Source of the DNA: Megachile rotundata
Lineage: Eukaryota; Arthropoda; Insecta; Hymenoptera; Megachilidae
Length of the DNA stretch: 64,000 nt
Assembly (NCBI RefSeq): GCF_050947335.1
Contig: NC_134983.1
Coordinates: 7,936,001 to 8,000,000, forward strand
Reading direction: 5' to 3'
In this document: piece by piece, positions 51,501 to 63,871 of the stretch
Layout: every line of letters begins with the position of its first letter
Numbering within the stretch: position 1 is the first letter of the stretch
Translations under genes and position numbers: made by a program
The notes under the pieces: model-generated
The model's database searches: none
What the model saw: only the letters and a program-made list of their open reading frames with translations
Told to the model about the DNA's origin: nothing

Positions 51501-54500
51501 ATATCATCTACTGTCATATCAGCCATTTTCTTAACATCTATGTCAATACCAATCTTTTCACATAAAAATGCCGGAGTTTCTGGTGGTATATTCAAATGAA
51601 ATTTGGAACTATTTCCTTTCTTCATTTGGTATTTGCTACCTAATAGTTTTATTAAAATTTATATTGCATTACTATTTCAAATAATAATTCAAATTGATTG
51701 TTTAGACAGATGTTTCTTAACATACCCTTCTTTTTATCTGTTACTTTTCCGAATTCACTAACAACTATATCGATACGCATAGTTTCCATATTTCCTACTA
51801 AAGATAAATTTGATCCTAATGAGTCCAAAGAAGATACATTATTCACATTTCCTGAACCAATGGCAGATAACATTTGTTGTGGCATAACCGATAAGGAAGA
51901 CAAAAGTGGTTCAAAGATTAAATGTGCATCCAAAAGTCTAAGTGAATCTTTCATTGGATAAAGAAGGGTACCACTGTGAACATCAGAGTCTTCTGTATCA
52001 TCTGTCGTCATTGTATTAATTTTTGAATCCTAAAAACATATATTTTTATTATATTTAAGAATATACAAAAAACACCAAACATGTTTTGATCAACACTGTG
52101 GTAAATTGTATTTATGCAAGGTAGCCTATGCAATTCTAAAATGAATTTAAAATACCTTCAAAGACTTTTGCTCTGCGCGAAAGACCTGAGATGAAAGCAA
52201 CAATAAAAGTGGATACTATGTAGCAAATATTTCCCATCAATTATCATTTGAAACATAAAATATTGCTTACCCAATTTCCTTTTAAATTGCTTTTATCATT
52301 GTCTTTTATAAACTCTTGCTGCTTGGCCATCCAACTGTACAAATCTTCTCCTGTACTTAAAGGTTTATTAGAATGATGACTTGTTGGAGATGTAACTTGA
52401 TCCAAACTTCCAGTACTATGCTGACTACCATGACCACCTCCAGAATAAATACTTGGATTGGATCCAAGTTGATGAGAATGTGAAACGTGGATCTGAGGTG
52501 TTTTCTCTTCTCGTAATGTACCGTAACCTAATGTAAAGTACTATTTGTACATATATGAATTTCATTAAAAAATTGTTATCCAAAAAATTAAAGCACAAAA
52601 TGTTGTGAGGTAAGTATAGTTATGGACTTGGACAAAAATAATTATAAATACAAGACAAACATCTAATAAGCAGTTTAGTGAAGTAATAAGCAATAGGTAT
52701 AAAAAAGAAGGAATCTAATGTTTTAAAAAACGTATTATGCTATACAGTGCAGTTTCGCTATATGGCTCTGATTTATATGACCAGTAAAGCTAATATCCCT
52801 CATATGGAGTTTCACATACACTAATGATGCTCTTTTATCACCAGAGCACATAGAAAAATTTAAATATTCAAATTTTCGAAATTTCAAATCTACAAAGTTT
52901 TAAAATCTAATTATGTATTACATGGAGAAGGAGCTTTTGTTTATATGGCCCGTTCTACAATTTCTTCTGCTCTCTATGGCCTCACCCAGGGCCATATAGA
53001 GAGACTCCCTTGTAATTCAAGTGCGTAGCAATACAAACTTCAGACAAAATTAATATTAGATAAATCAGTATGGTGAAAACAGTCTGTACATTGGAAATTC
53101 AATATTTTCTATTCTTTTGTTTGCTCCTTTGTTCTTCTATCCTTGTGTCATTGATTGAGTCAAAAGATCTTAAATTTATCATATACCAATATATAAACTG
53201 CTACCATATGTTCTATGGAGTTTGATTAGCTCGCACTTACTTATGTTATTTGGTTCCCGAGCTTGATTAAATAACCCACCACTTGCAAGCAATGGAAAAA
53301 CAATACTTGCTCGTGTACTAGCAGGCACTTGTGTAGGTTGTAATGATTTTCCTTTCTTTAGATGAGCTACTGGTGGAGAGGGAGAGGTTAATGAATCCGG
53401 GCCTGGAACCGGTGTTGCAATAGGGGTTGTATCTTTTCCTCGAGGAGAACTTACAGGAACCGTCAAACCATCACCACAAATACCTGGTTATTTCATATCA
53501 AGCCATGTGTTTGGTTCAGTAAGCACAAAATGAGATTAACTAAGCATATTTAGGAAAAGCGTGCTACAATTTTAATAGCAGGGACATTATTTAACCAAAT
53601 ATATTTATTACTTCTGTTAATGTAGATCAAACTCTACAGATGTAATCAAAACTTAAACAGAATAAGAGACATGAAGAGTCAACTTCTATAATTCTTCTAA
53701 AAATTTCCGAAAATCCTAAAGAGATTTTTCATGTATATAGTTTTTAATAGTAAATATAATCAAAGAAGTAATAATTTATATAGCTATTTGCAAATTTCAG
53801 TATTATCCATAACTCAAAGGTAATTCAAAAATACTGATCAAAGTAGATAGAAATTTTATAAATATAGTATGCATAATATAAAAATTTTAAATAAAATATC
53901 AATGCTAATATTTAAACACTATAATCATTGGCAGAGACACTTATTGTAATTCTTCAATGTAAAAGTGCAAATTAGACGTTAAGCAATTACTGAAATTACA
54001 GTTTAAAGCAAATGCTGAACAAGCTGCAGGTGTATTAAAAGGATGTTTCATAAAACATCAGATAAATTAACAAAATTATGACAGTGGTACAGGAATACAG
54101 TATGCTATATACTTGGTTTCATAGATTAATACTTTAAATCAGTTTAATTTATAATACCTGTACTTTTATCTTGTCCACTCTTGATATGTGTATGCTTATG
54201 CATATGATCAGTGTGAATTAACATAGCACATTCATCTGTGACTTCCTGTTCATCTACTTCACCCGCACTACCCTCACCGTCTGTCAGCAAATTTTCCTGT
54301 ACAGGAATCAGTCAAATCCAAAAATTTTTATCCAACATTTTGGACAATAAAAATGATAATAATTTATTAATTCAATGTATACACTAAAGTTTTAAGTAGA
54401 AATATTTTAATGTTAGTACTGTATGATAAAGTAGATCTTAAAAATGAAAAAAGAACAATATAAAATAATTTAAAAGAGTTTTAAGTTTAGAAGTTTTGAA

Positions 54501-57500
54501 TTTCACAGGAAGTCCTAAAATTTGAACATGTACTACTTGTGATATTTTTAGCTCTGTATTCAATTTTTTGTCTTTATCAAATGTACTTTATAAATGCAAT
54601 TATAAAATATGATTAAATTATAAATTATAAATTTGTTAAATATGAGGTAAAATAAGCTATATTTTATTGCAAGATTGCGTACATAACATAAATGTGCAAG
54701 TTTTCGTTTAAAAAACGTATAGTGTATGGAAGCACCAGCGTATTGTTTGTTAGAATAGAGTTAATAGAGTTTTAGTTATAAAATAAAGCTTGTGTAATTA
54801 TTAATGTGAAAATTAATTCAAACTTTTACGTGATGAAAATTTACAAGGTCTTTTGTTAGAACTACTTCTGTGAAATATTAAAATTCTTACTGAATTTTAT
54901 ACTGTTATCATCCTCCTGTACATCCTTGCTTATTTGCTGAAAAAAAAATTACCTACCAAATTATGCTCACCATAAAAATATACATGAACTTCTGAATGAA
55001 ATAAAAAACTTCTCTTGAATAAAAATTATGTAACTATAATAATGTTATATGAGAAATAAAAAAATAATAGTTTTAAATTACAGATATTAAGTATTAAAAA
55101 GATAAGTATTGTTAATAAATACTTGAAGAAAATTAATAAGAAATATGAAAAAATAAAACTATGTATAAATCCATTTCCAATACTTATGATTTCACTTTGA
55201 ATGTCGAATATCGAATACAAAAAAATGATATGTATTCATACCTCATCAGGGTCTGAAACAGCAAATGTGACATTCAATGGTTTAACGTGTTTAGTTTTGT
55301 AATTGTGTTCCAACAGCAGTGGAGTATAAAGAACATTCTTCCATTGCCTACTCAGCACTATAACACCCTAATAATAAGATAATAAAAGCATGTAAATATT
55401 AATATAATTTCAAGACTTAAAATCTGTATTTAGAATGTTTAATATTTATAACACAATTTACCTGACGAAGTGTCGATAACAAAGGTAAATCCGATTCTTT
55501 TAAATTAGCTTCAATAATTTTTAAATCGTTTAATAGAACATAATTTTGTAAAATCGTACACAATTGACAGGATGGATCTTCTTGTAATGTTTTCGCTAAT
55601 GGAGTTAATCGTCCGTAACGACTCTATGGAGCACATAATAATAATAAATTTTTTCAAATTAATGAATATGAGTCAATATAAGTACCTTAGCTGGCATATG
55701 AATTGCTTGCACATCTAATGCTTCTGCCATAAGACAAGCAACAATAGCGGTTGATCTTCGATACATAGTTCTAAACATGTGTACAATTCGAATTGCAAAT
55801 TTATTACTAGGATTCATCCAAGCATTTATAGCAGGCGATGCTGTACTTAGTAAATTCCAGTCTAATCGAGTATAATCAATTTTCCTTGTTATTGGAGTAC
55901 GCGGCGGGGCCGCAAAATTGAACCACACTGTTTTCAATTCTATGACACAAGATACAGTATTTCCATTTTCTGCTTTCGAAGCAAGACTAGCGCACGTCGC
56001 ACTTGTATTTATTTGTGCTCCATTACGTAAATTAGTTGATGCTGTTTCTGGTTCAGCTGCAGGTGCAGTAGAAGCTGCAATATAATGAAATAGCTATAAC
56101 ACTTATTAATAATTATTTACTTTTGAATATACATATAATAATATGTACTAGCTGCATTGTCTAGTTCCTCTTGACTTTTTACACTATCTGTATAAAATAT
56201 TTCAGCATCGACTTTTTTATCGTCGCTTCCATTTTCTCCTTTTTCAAATTGAGATCTTTTTACTACCTTCAGTTTGATACCTTCCAAACCACATTCAAAC
56301 ATTATGAAACCTAGTCTATCTTCCCCACTTCCTAAAGTAAATTCCTCTGTTGCTTGTGGGGGACCAGATTGTTTCTACAATAAATATAATTCCAGTAATT
56401 TCAAAATAAGTAATAGTATGATATAGATTAAGCAGGATAAGGAACATACACTTTTCTCTTTGTCGTCTATAAACTGATGTAAATAATAATCAACGCATTT
56501 CAATGGAGAAGTTATCCTTGTACACGTAAATAATACTCTTGAATAATGAGTAGGAATTGCTGTTATAACAGCATCTTTTAATATTGACGATTCATTTCTA
56601 AGTCTTCGTAATTGTGAATGAGCTTTCCCTATGATAAGTTAACTCATTTAATAATTTTGCAATTATACCATGATGTATAACATAAATACAATATACCTAT
56701 ATTTAATGTGACCACAATTTCTTCTTGTTGTTTCTCCGAGGTCTCTATGTATACTGTTTCTCCACTTCCAATATCTGCGACTACAGCAGCTGTTTGATGT
56801 CCTGGTAAAAATGCCTTACTGATTTTGTTTACTTTTTTCTGATTTGGTAATACAGCTGGTTTATGAAACGTTTGAACTACTTCTCGAGCTTGCTTCCCGA
56901 TGTAAAACCTTGCTATTGCATCATCGAAACAAATTGCGAATAGCGATACACATGTTAAATCACGAATATTTTCGAGAGCAGAAAAGGATATAATTTCTTC
57001 GACCACCGAAGCTTGCAATAAAGTTATGTTCATCTATAAATAAAATATAATAACAATTGCGTAAAGAATATCATCTACGATAGAGTCTCGAAACATGGCT
57101 TTAAAAGAAACTGTGAGACTGCACAAATTATGGAATTCGCTCAAATTGTAATACGAAAGAAAGCCATGTAGTGAAACTGCGCTGTGCGTCAAGAAATAAT
57201 GTATTATAAATTACTAACTACCTTTGGTAAAATAATACTGCCTTGTACTTGTGTCATAATACTTTCTTCGTATACATTTGTTTGTAGAGCAATTTTACCT
57301 ATTGTTAAAGATATGTGTTAGTAGGTATGCATCTGTATTAAAAACAAAAAATTGAATTGTATTCAAACTAACGTTTATCGTCACCTTGACCATTCTTAAT
57401 ATTTCTTTCAGCAGTGGATCGTTTTGAACTTGTTTGCACTTGACTCCAATATGATAAGCTTTGATCCTGCTTTAAGATATTAGCATCTTCAACTTTTCCA

Positions 57501-60500
57501 ATACACTCATGATGCAAATGATTCAAAATGGTTAATGGATGTAAGGTAGCTAATGTTGGTATGATAGCATCAATGAAACGTTGTAAAGATTCAAGCACCA
57601 TAGGACTTAACATGATATCTACATCGCCCTTGAATTTGACAATAACTGTTGTACGTGAACCACTTTCATGTTGCACAGTTAATAACTCTTCTTCATTGTG
57701 GGTAGTATGGTGTATTTCGCCTAAGTATAATAAAAGAACTTCCACTGAATGCAAACGTTATACCCCACAATATGTAACGATATGAAGAAAATTGTTACAT
57801 ATATTACCTTCCATTTGATTTAAAGTTGTGCTGTCCCAAAGATATGGATGCGTTGGAGTTTTATTGGATGAACTAGCTACGGGAGAACCATCGGACCTTG
57901 TGATCATTTTTAACGACGTAAATCCCTCTGTAACTGTCTCAAATTTTGGTACGTATCTTGCACCAACATAAACCAGTCTGCCTTCCTCTGTACGCTGAAA
58001 AAGTGGCGTCGTAAATGCACCACTTCCTGCTGAGATGGACGATTGACTCCAATTTGAACAACGCATCTAAAATCAAGTATGCAGTATACATATTAACTAA
58101 AAAATATAAAATTACAGTACACATGTATTTTATATTACCTGCGTTAAGTGACTGACATAGCTCGACATCAAAAGTGGTGAGTCAACGATCGGTTTATTTA
58201 CTTGCATATGTAGATTTACAAGTGTAACATCTTCTTGTGAAGACACAGCAGATATGAAACTTGTAGAGGAAACAGAATGACTATCGGATGAGTCTCGCAT
58301 ACCGCCATTTTCATTTGAGTCAACGTCATTTTGAAAACTAGTATTTCGATTTACTCTAGGACTTCTTTTAGTACTTATCATTTGCGGTTTCGCTCTTTCT
58401 AAAGTGTGTGCTTTCTCAGATACGGATACATTCGCGTTTGTTGAGCTTTCTACGATAGATAAGTCCGATGAAAATTTCTTTTTCATGCTATCATTCCGAT
58501 TTAATACTGAACCAGATCCAACGATAGATTGTCGTAAGCTCGACGTACGACTTCCACTTAATCCGTGACTTGTATCTTCGTCGGCAGAATAAAAAGCTTC
58601 GGAATGATTTTCTGAAGACATAGATATTGTCCGTTGTACCTGTAGGCATAAAATTAATTAATCACAAGAAAACAGAACTTCTGTATAACACTATGACAAA
58701 AAATTTAATTGTACCTCTTGCTTTAATTTCTCTTCAGATTCTGATTTTATGTATAATGAATGATGAGAGTCAGAAATGTTGATACCATCAGCAGTTTTCG
58801 TGCTCGATTGCATTGACTCAGAAAAATTCATTTCCGTAGATACTATTGGTAATGACTGTGGACTATTTGATTCAAATGGTTCCACATCGGATGCATTGAA
58901 ATAATCAACTGCTAGTTTGGAATCAGATACACTACTTTTTGGAGCAGTTTCAATTTCAGGAACACTCAAAATGGATTTACTTCGTTCTGTATGTAATTTC
59001 GAATCTGAATCCAACTTTTGCGGTAACTGTGCAACGGGACTTGCGTCGACTAGTCGAGAATAGGGTACATCTTTTACATTATTACCACTGCAATAAAAAG
59101 TAAAATAATAAAATCCTCTAATACAAGAAATGTAACATTTTAATATTTACTTATTTTGTAAAAGTTATATATTTGATATTTATTTTTATTTTTAGTAATA
59201 TCATGGTGTCTTAGTATATGATAGCGTAGCACATAAGAAATAAATGTTTGAAAATGTATGAAAGAGGCGAAAAGCTTGCAAAAAGCGAAAATTATTGTGG
59301 AGACAGAACCCACTGAAACTTAAGATAAATCAAAAAAGTATAGTGAATAGCAGTATAAATAAGGAATTAAAAAATTTATACCGTTCAATTCTTTTTAAAC
59401 TTTAAATATGTATTAAAAACTTAAGGTTTAGCATATTTATGCAAACATGCAATATTTAAAAACATAATTTAAATCATGAATAAACCACTTCAAAGCTGTT
59501 CCAAAGATTACCGCATTGATGTATAAGAAAATCTTCTGTCCAGTAGTTTCCGTTCCCCACTGCATGTGAATGGACTTGCTGATGTAGCAATTAATTTTGT
59601 ACTACTAGTTTCTTCGATACCCAAATCTTTATTATGATCTGTCACAGACCTTGGTCGTTCAACACTCTTTTTCGAAGTTTGCGATCCATCCTGTGTAGCA
59701 GTTACTTTTAATCCTGTAACTGGGTAGTCTTGTAAGGACACATCTGGTAAATTATAAGGCGACGTGTGGAATACTAGCTGGCCATCATGTAAAATAGACT
59801 GTCCAAACCCTTTTTCTTTTCCAGATTCGTTAATTCTAAAACAAGTAAAAAATAAATTTATTAACAATTTAAGAACTTATGTACATTTTAATGCGTAAAT
59901 TTGTACCTGTATGCAGCAACATTGATACCATCTTGAAAATCGTGGTAACTCGGTTTAAAAAATTTCGGTCCATTCCGATTGTTTCCAAAAAATGCACAGC
60001 CACCTATACAACCGCATTTTGTTGATTTTACACCACTTTCTTGGGGCCATAAAAACCATAATCGTTTCGTGGCTTCGTCGTGTAATTTTAAATATTTGTT
60101 TTGTACCAAATGTAAATTATGTTCTGGAGTTGGAAGCGAAATTGCAGCTTCTAAAATTACTGGACCTAAAGCTACCGATCCTACTTCTAACCAAATATCA
60201 GACCCATCGCCTAAAATAAACAATAAATCAATAAATTTTACAGTCGTTGACTCTACACTTGTAATGATAAATATGTTTATTCTACCTGACATACGGCTAC
60301 TGGCATTATTGTGTGATCTTCCACTGCCAGCTGTATTTGTATTACTTGTATTTGCAAAATGATCAGCTGCAGATACAAACTGTCTTATTAATATTCTAGG
60401 TAATACACCAGTTACACCAGATTTGACTTGTTGACCATGTAGATTGCAGGTTGATACGCGAATTGGAGATATCCAGGTGTGTATAGTTGTCCCTACTTCT

Positions 60501-63500
60501 TGAAAATACAAATCAATCGCATCTACTGCAATTCTTGTCATTCTATACTTTATATCTTCAGAACTAGGGCACCTATAAAAATATAATTATGTCACTGTGT
60601 TTAAACAGTTCACAGATATTCCAAACGTATATACCTGTAATGCTTATCAACATCGCTATCAGGGCATTGCAAAGGTGGAATACCATGGTGGCAATGATGT
60701 GGTAAATCAGGAGGACGCAGACTGTTTTCATTATTTTGTACCATTAACAAAAACGTTTCTAGAGATGTTACAAGATGATGTAATTGAGGAGAACTTATTT
60801 TCCCAGTTAATTTACCTAATTGTATTTCAATCAACCATGCATATTCTAGCGTTTCTTGATCTAAACTTCTTCCTTCATTACTGAACATTGCATGTCCTCT
60901 AACTTGCAATGCACTTAACATTAAATGACCTTGATTTAAGTGACGTTCTTTACTTGTCCGAACAACATTATCAGTAATTAATGCAATTGCAGGCGACAAA
61001 AGCAATTGAAGTTCCGTTTCTTTATATCGTTTTTTCATTTCAAATCCAAATCGTTCTAGAAGTATAACTGGACAAGGAGGATCGTTTTCACCACAATTCT
61101 TTACTAAATGAGCTTGTATGTCATGCATGGTAATACCCACTGTTACTTCCAATGGTCGATAATCTCTTGGATCAAATGATTTTGATTTTGCATCTTCGTC
61201 TTCTACAGATTCAATGCTACTATTTTGCACATCTCTATCTTTACTTCTTTCTGTGCTTACCGATGTAGGATTTGTTCGACTTTGCTGCATGTCCGTAAAA
61301 GTTTGATAATCGCCGAATAAATTCTCTTTTAAATGTATAAAATTCTTCAAAAGTGAGCCATATAAAATCAATATAGAAGGACCTATTTCGAGGTCTAAAC
61401 TAACTTTATCAGGGGCTATAGACTGTGGATCAAATTTTTGGCTACCGTTTTTTGTCCACTGAAGACCAGGTGATTTCCTACATCGAGGAATTCTCATTGG
61501 AGATAAAAGAATTTCTTCTTTTTCTGGAGTTGTTATATTTGCTTGGGGTGTAGGTCCTAAAGGTGGAGATGGATGATATGTATAATTAATACTTAACGCC
61601 ACGATTGGTACAGACCAACAATCAACCCAACCAGCTCCTTTTTGGCAAACATTTCTCCATTTTTTATTTTTATTTAATTCTGATAAATATGTATGCGATC
61701 CATCGCGAGTCATAATCTTTGCATTTTTATTCAAAGTTAACAGAATTGTACGACTTGTATTGACTTCTGGTAAGTAAAAAGAGAGATCAACGCTTTCACC
61801 TTGAATCCAAAAACGCAGAGGTATGGTAACAGGCAAATAGTCCACAAATGGAAGATCAAATGACAACTCAAAAAATTCTCCACAAAAAGCAATGTGCGTA
61901 TTTTCTTGATTTTGTGATGAACAATCAATCCAATTATACTCATTACATACTGTGATCAATTCAAATTCTTTCAATAATAAATTAAACTTGCAGGTATATG
62001 GTACAAAATGTAAAATATCAGGTCTGGCTTTACTAGCCCAATCATTAATCATATCTTGAAAAAATTCTTTGTGCGAATAAACTAAGTTAGCTGTAGCTTT
62101 ACATCCAGTTAAATTTAATGTCCATTCTTGATGATCATTCCATTTTATTGGATAATGACACTTAACACCAAATTCTAATGTTTCGCTTTCAACTAAACTT
62201 CTATATTGCAAACTTGTAGTTGCTTCTAAATGTAATAGTTGACCTGTTATTTTCGTAGTATATCCATCTTGTAAAACTATCCAAGGCATAGTAATTTCCA
62301 AATATGATCCAGGTCCTACATTAATATGAACAGCATTTGTTTCTCTATTTTTACTAAAGAGTATATCAATTGTAGCTTCATTCAATGTCGATAATCTAAT
62401 GTCGAATGATTGAACCTGTCTTTTTTCTCCAGTAACCGGGGTTTTAGTAACTTTTAATGGCTGATAATCGTTGGGAAAAAAGAATTTAAATAAATGTTCC
62501 CTTTGCCGATCAGCCCATGGTCCGTAACTAAAATCAGTACCCTTTCCACATTTAATATCAATGCCCCAAATTGGTGGCATAGCTTCTACCATATCACCAT
62601 TTACTAACTGAATCATTTCTGGGTGCTCAGGAACAAATCCAGGTTCATCCATATAGTAGTAAACTTCCATATTGTTAGAGCTTAATACAACAAATCCTTC
62701 TCCCATATATCTAGGAGGATCATCCACCATTCCAGTATACTTTGGACTAGGCGCTAAAATAACTTTAAAGTTTTCTGCTTTACATTTTGTAAAATGCATG
62801 AAATGATCATGTCGGGATGCTGCTGGTTTCGTAGAATAAACAAAATGTGCCTCTTCTACAGTTATTGACAGAGTAGTTGGTATTAATCGATTACCAAATA
62901 CTAATCTGCCCTAAAATAATAAAATATTTTAATGTTTCATTATAAAATCAGGAAGAGTAATACTTATTGAAATATAATTTATACTAACTGTGCAGACATC
63001 TAATTTAATAACAGGTATTAAATCTCTCCATGTTCTGGCTATGACATGAGCTTCTTTTTTCCTAATATTATCAACATGACGTGAAACATCTATTGCATTT
63101 ATTTGCTGACGAGTTTCATGGGCGCTATTACTAAATGATTCTGCATCACGATCATCGCTATTGACATTATGATTTTCCTCATCAGGAAACATTTGTGGTG
63201 CGAGACCAAATGTTTTTTCTAGTTGTGCATATAACTGACAGCGATTGTAAACATGTAATTCAAAACCATTTAACATAACTGAAAGTCGTGTGTCGGAATG
63301 TGAAAGATCTGTAAAAATATTACATTTATTAAAAATTTCTAGACAAATTTGTACAATATATTATGTATTGATATTAATTATATTTAATACCCTCAGATAC
63401 ATCTTTGGGAACATAACTCCTCCACCATCTAAATATAAGCCACCCATCCTGTACCCTGATACTATAATCTGTTGTGATATAAACTATATCTCGGAACATT

Positions 63501-63871
63501 ATTTTTCCACTTAACGCACTTAATGTAAAAGACCCTAAAAATGATAAAAAATGATTATAATGAATCTCCAAACAAAGTACATTAATATATAATAGATACA
63601 TGTGTTTTAAGAACCCACCTACTTTAACATATCCATCTCTAATAATAAACCGATTTAACAATTTTGTTAATATATAACCAATGACTCTGCTATTATAATA
63701 AGCTATATAAATAATCCAAGAAATAGCAGATACTAATGAGCAAAGTAAGTATATAAAACTACTATCCATCTTAAGATCATCAAGGATGACATGATCAGAA
63801 TAATTCCAAAAGGCTGGTTCAATTCCAGAGAAAGATGGAACTGTAGCGTTGTATAATTCATTCTCCTCCAT
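41053..63871 (-). CDS. tweek: BLTP1/KIAA1109/tweek bridge-like lipid transfer protein, 49 coding exons, complete
   Basis: Giant lipid-transfer protein that bridges membranes, mainly ER-plasma membrane; in the fly it supports PI(4,5)P2 levels and synaptic vesicle recycling (known family roles). The coding exons read on the minus strand join in consistent phase into 15,093 nt (5,030 aa), close to the roughly 5,000 aa of fly and human proteins. Diagnostic stretches seen: one N-terminal membrane helix (about residues 38-59) followed by IRVQDGWLIFRWWRSYVPKD, SEILAFPKAWYRRS in the last fifth, and a C-terminus with LLSWAGKSIEPYGIDYILQK, then a Lys/Glu-rich tail ending in a TAA at 41055-41053. The start is the ATG at 63871, just ahead of the anchor as in orthologues. 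Introns are mostly 62-95 nt with GT-AG ends; the longest lie at 42621-41784 (838 nt), 55241-54297, 53240-52528 and 54157-53484. No frameshift or internal stop was found. Exon coordinates are given in the block entries below. Confidence 0.97.
45613..48339 (-). other. tweek: tweek exons 30-38: coiled-coil/basic segment and Ser-rich linker
   Basis: Exons 48339-48179, 48108-47900 (or 47912), 47699-47470, 47394-47176, 46997-46926, 46865-46710, 46643-46464, 46385-46184 and 45998-45613 encode residues about 3521-4126. Exon 32 begins ESILMKKSKNWTDNLPAFVF and continues into a charged helical stretch (IEKEMNEQAKIINDLRSLG; MKRLHELEAMVFKDFRRDM) that looks like a coiled coil. Exons 33-38 are rich in Ser, Pro, Glu and Lys. 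Two in-frame donors compete at the end of exon 31: GTTAAG after 47912 and GTATGG after 47900. Choosing one adds or drops four residues. Confidence 0.9.
48425..52029 (-). other. tweek: tweek exons 23-29: second half of the rod
   Basis: Exons 52029-51726, 51639-51241, 51159-50650, 50448-50033, 49948-49507, 49414-49167 and 49089-48425 encode residues 2527 to about 3521. Conserved groups include HLIFEPLLSSLSVMPQQML, KFHLNIPPETPAFLCEKIGI, VNFSLNIRYISQQVNMPLLR, LTPRCWKTIYYLLDLYATRP, ITGSKAKFTIDLPHHTLSF, FEHSLTTDLLNHLVFVQKVF and LTVDDMGICVPLNPLPPTWG. All seven exons chain in phase (1, 1, 1, 0, 1, 0, 2). Confidence 0.94.
52156..54296 (-). other. tweek: tweek exons 19-22: low-complexity linker with a 30-nt microexon
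   Basis: Exons 54296-54158, 53483-53241, 52527-52271 and 52185-52156 encode residues 2304-2526. Exon 19 holds an acidic stretch and a His-rich run (HTDHMHKHTHIKSGQ). Exon 20 is Pro/Ser/Thr-rich. Exon 21 ends in the family-typical EDLYSWMAKQQEFIKDND. Exon 22 is a 30-nt microexon (10 residues) with good AG and GT sites on both sides; exon 21 and exon 23 are both phase 0 around it, so skipping it keeps the frame. Intron 20 holds a short inverted-repeat element at 52745-53012. Confidence 0.88.
52745..53012. mobile_element. TA-flanked MITE inside tweek intron 20
   Basis: A 268-base segment between TA dinucleotides (52743-52744, 53013-53014). The left end CAGTGCAGTTTCGCTATATG pairs with the reverse-strand right end CAAGGGAGTCTCTCTATATG; both continue into GC/GCCC. 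The interior holds a short AAATTT-type low-complexity block (52855-52915) and, near the right end, a hairpin (CTCTATGGCC / GGCCATATAGAG). Tc1/mariner-type insertion is suggested by TA. It sits between exons 20 and 21 and spares the splice sites. Confidence 0.65.
55242..58066 (-). other. tweek: tweek exons 10-18: central rod segment
   Basis: Exons 58066-57808, 57744-57373, 57298-57222, 57033-56697, 56628-56450, 56374-56149, 56074-55686, 55623-55462 and 55367-55242 encode residues 1595-2303. The segment has beta-rich conserved text such as GDVDIMLSPMVLESLQRFID, EESIMTQVQGSIILPK, GEDRLGFIMFECGLEGIKLK, WNLLSTASPAINAWMNPSNK, ALDVQAIHMPAK and GVIVLSRQWKNVLYTPLLLE. The exon 14 donor was placed at 56450 (AGT/GTATGT) because only that choice keeps exon 15 in frame. 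Exon 12 is only 77 nt. Confidence 0.93.
58139..60572 (-). other. tweek: tweek exons 5-9: rod segment and serine-rich disordered stretch
   Basis: Exons 60572-60286, 60210-59907, 59835-59512, 59087-58715 and 58639-58139 encode residues about 998-1594. Exons 5-6 carry a conserved module (MTRIAVDAIDLYFQEVGTTI; GSDIWLEVGSVALGPVILEA; a Cys-containing segment KCGCIGGCAFFGNNRNGPKF). Exons 7-9 are dominated by Ser, Thr, Asp and Lys with few hydrophobics (for example SFISAVSSQEDVTLVNLHMQ only near the end), so they probably form a flexible loop inserted in the rod. Intron 5 (60285-60211) is 75 nt, a multiple of three and stop-free. Splice phases chain correctly: 1, 2, 2, 0, 0. Confidence 0.93.
60635..62910 (-). 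other. tweek: tweek exon 4: giant 2.3-kb exon of the N-terminal rod
   Basis: A single open exon of 2,276 nt (residues about 240-998), far longer than any other exon in the gene. It opens with GRLVFGNRLIPTTLSITVEE and contains conserved blocks such as PPRYMGEGFVVLSSNN, WGIDIKCGKGTDFSYGPWAD, FFFPNDYQPL, GPGSYLEITMPWI and PLRFWIQGESVDLSFYLPEV. These are beta-rich segments expected of repeating beta-groove modules. The acceptor is TTTTAG before 62910 and the donor is ACAG/GTATAT at 60635. It leaves phase 2, completed as an Arg codon by exon 5. Confidence 0.95.
62989..63871 (-). other. tweek: tweek exons 1-3: membrane anchor and first beta-groove module
   Basis: Exons 63871-63619, 63534-63391 and 63308-62989 encode residues 1-239. 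An acidic, Asn-rich leader of about 35 residues precedes one hydrophobic helix (about 38-59). After it comes the family signature NRFIIRDGYVKVG / SFTLSALSGKIMFRD / RVQDGWLIFRWWRSYVPKD / MLNGFELHVYNR, the opening of the lipid-transfer groove. Exon 1 ends in phase 1, exon 2 in phase 1 and exon 3 in phase 0. The 84-nt intron 1 is a multiple of three and has no stop, so a naive translation runs straight through it. The window ends 129 bases upstream of the start codon, so the promoter is probably outside. Confidence 0.95.

Noticed and set aside
59979..60362. 127-codon plus-strand frame opposite tweek exons 5-6
   Set aside because: Antisense shadow of real coding exons.
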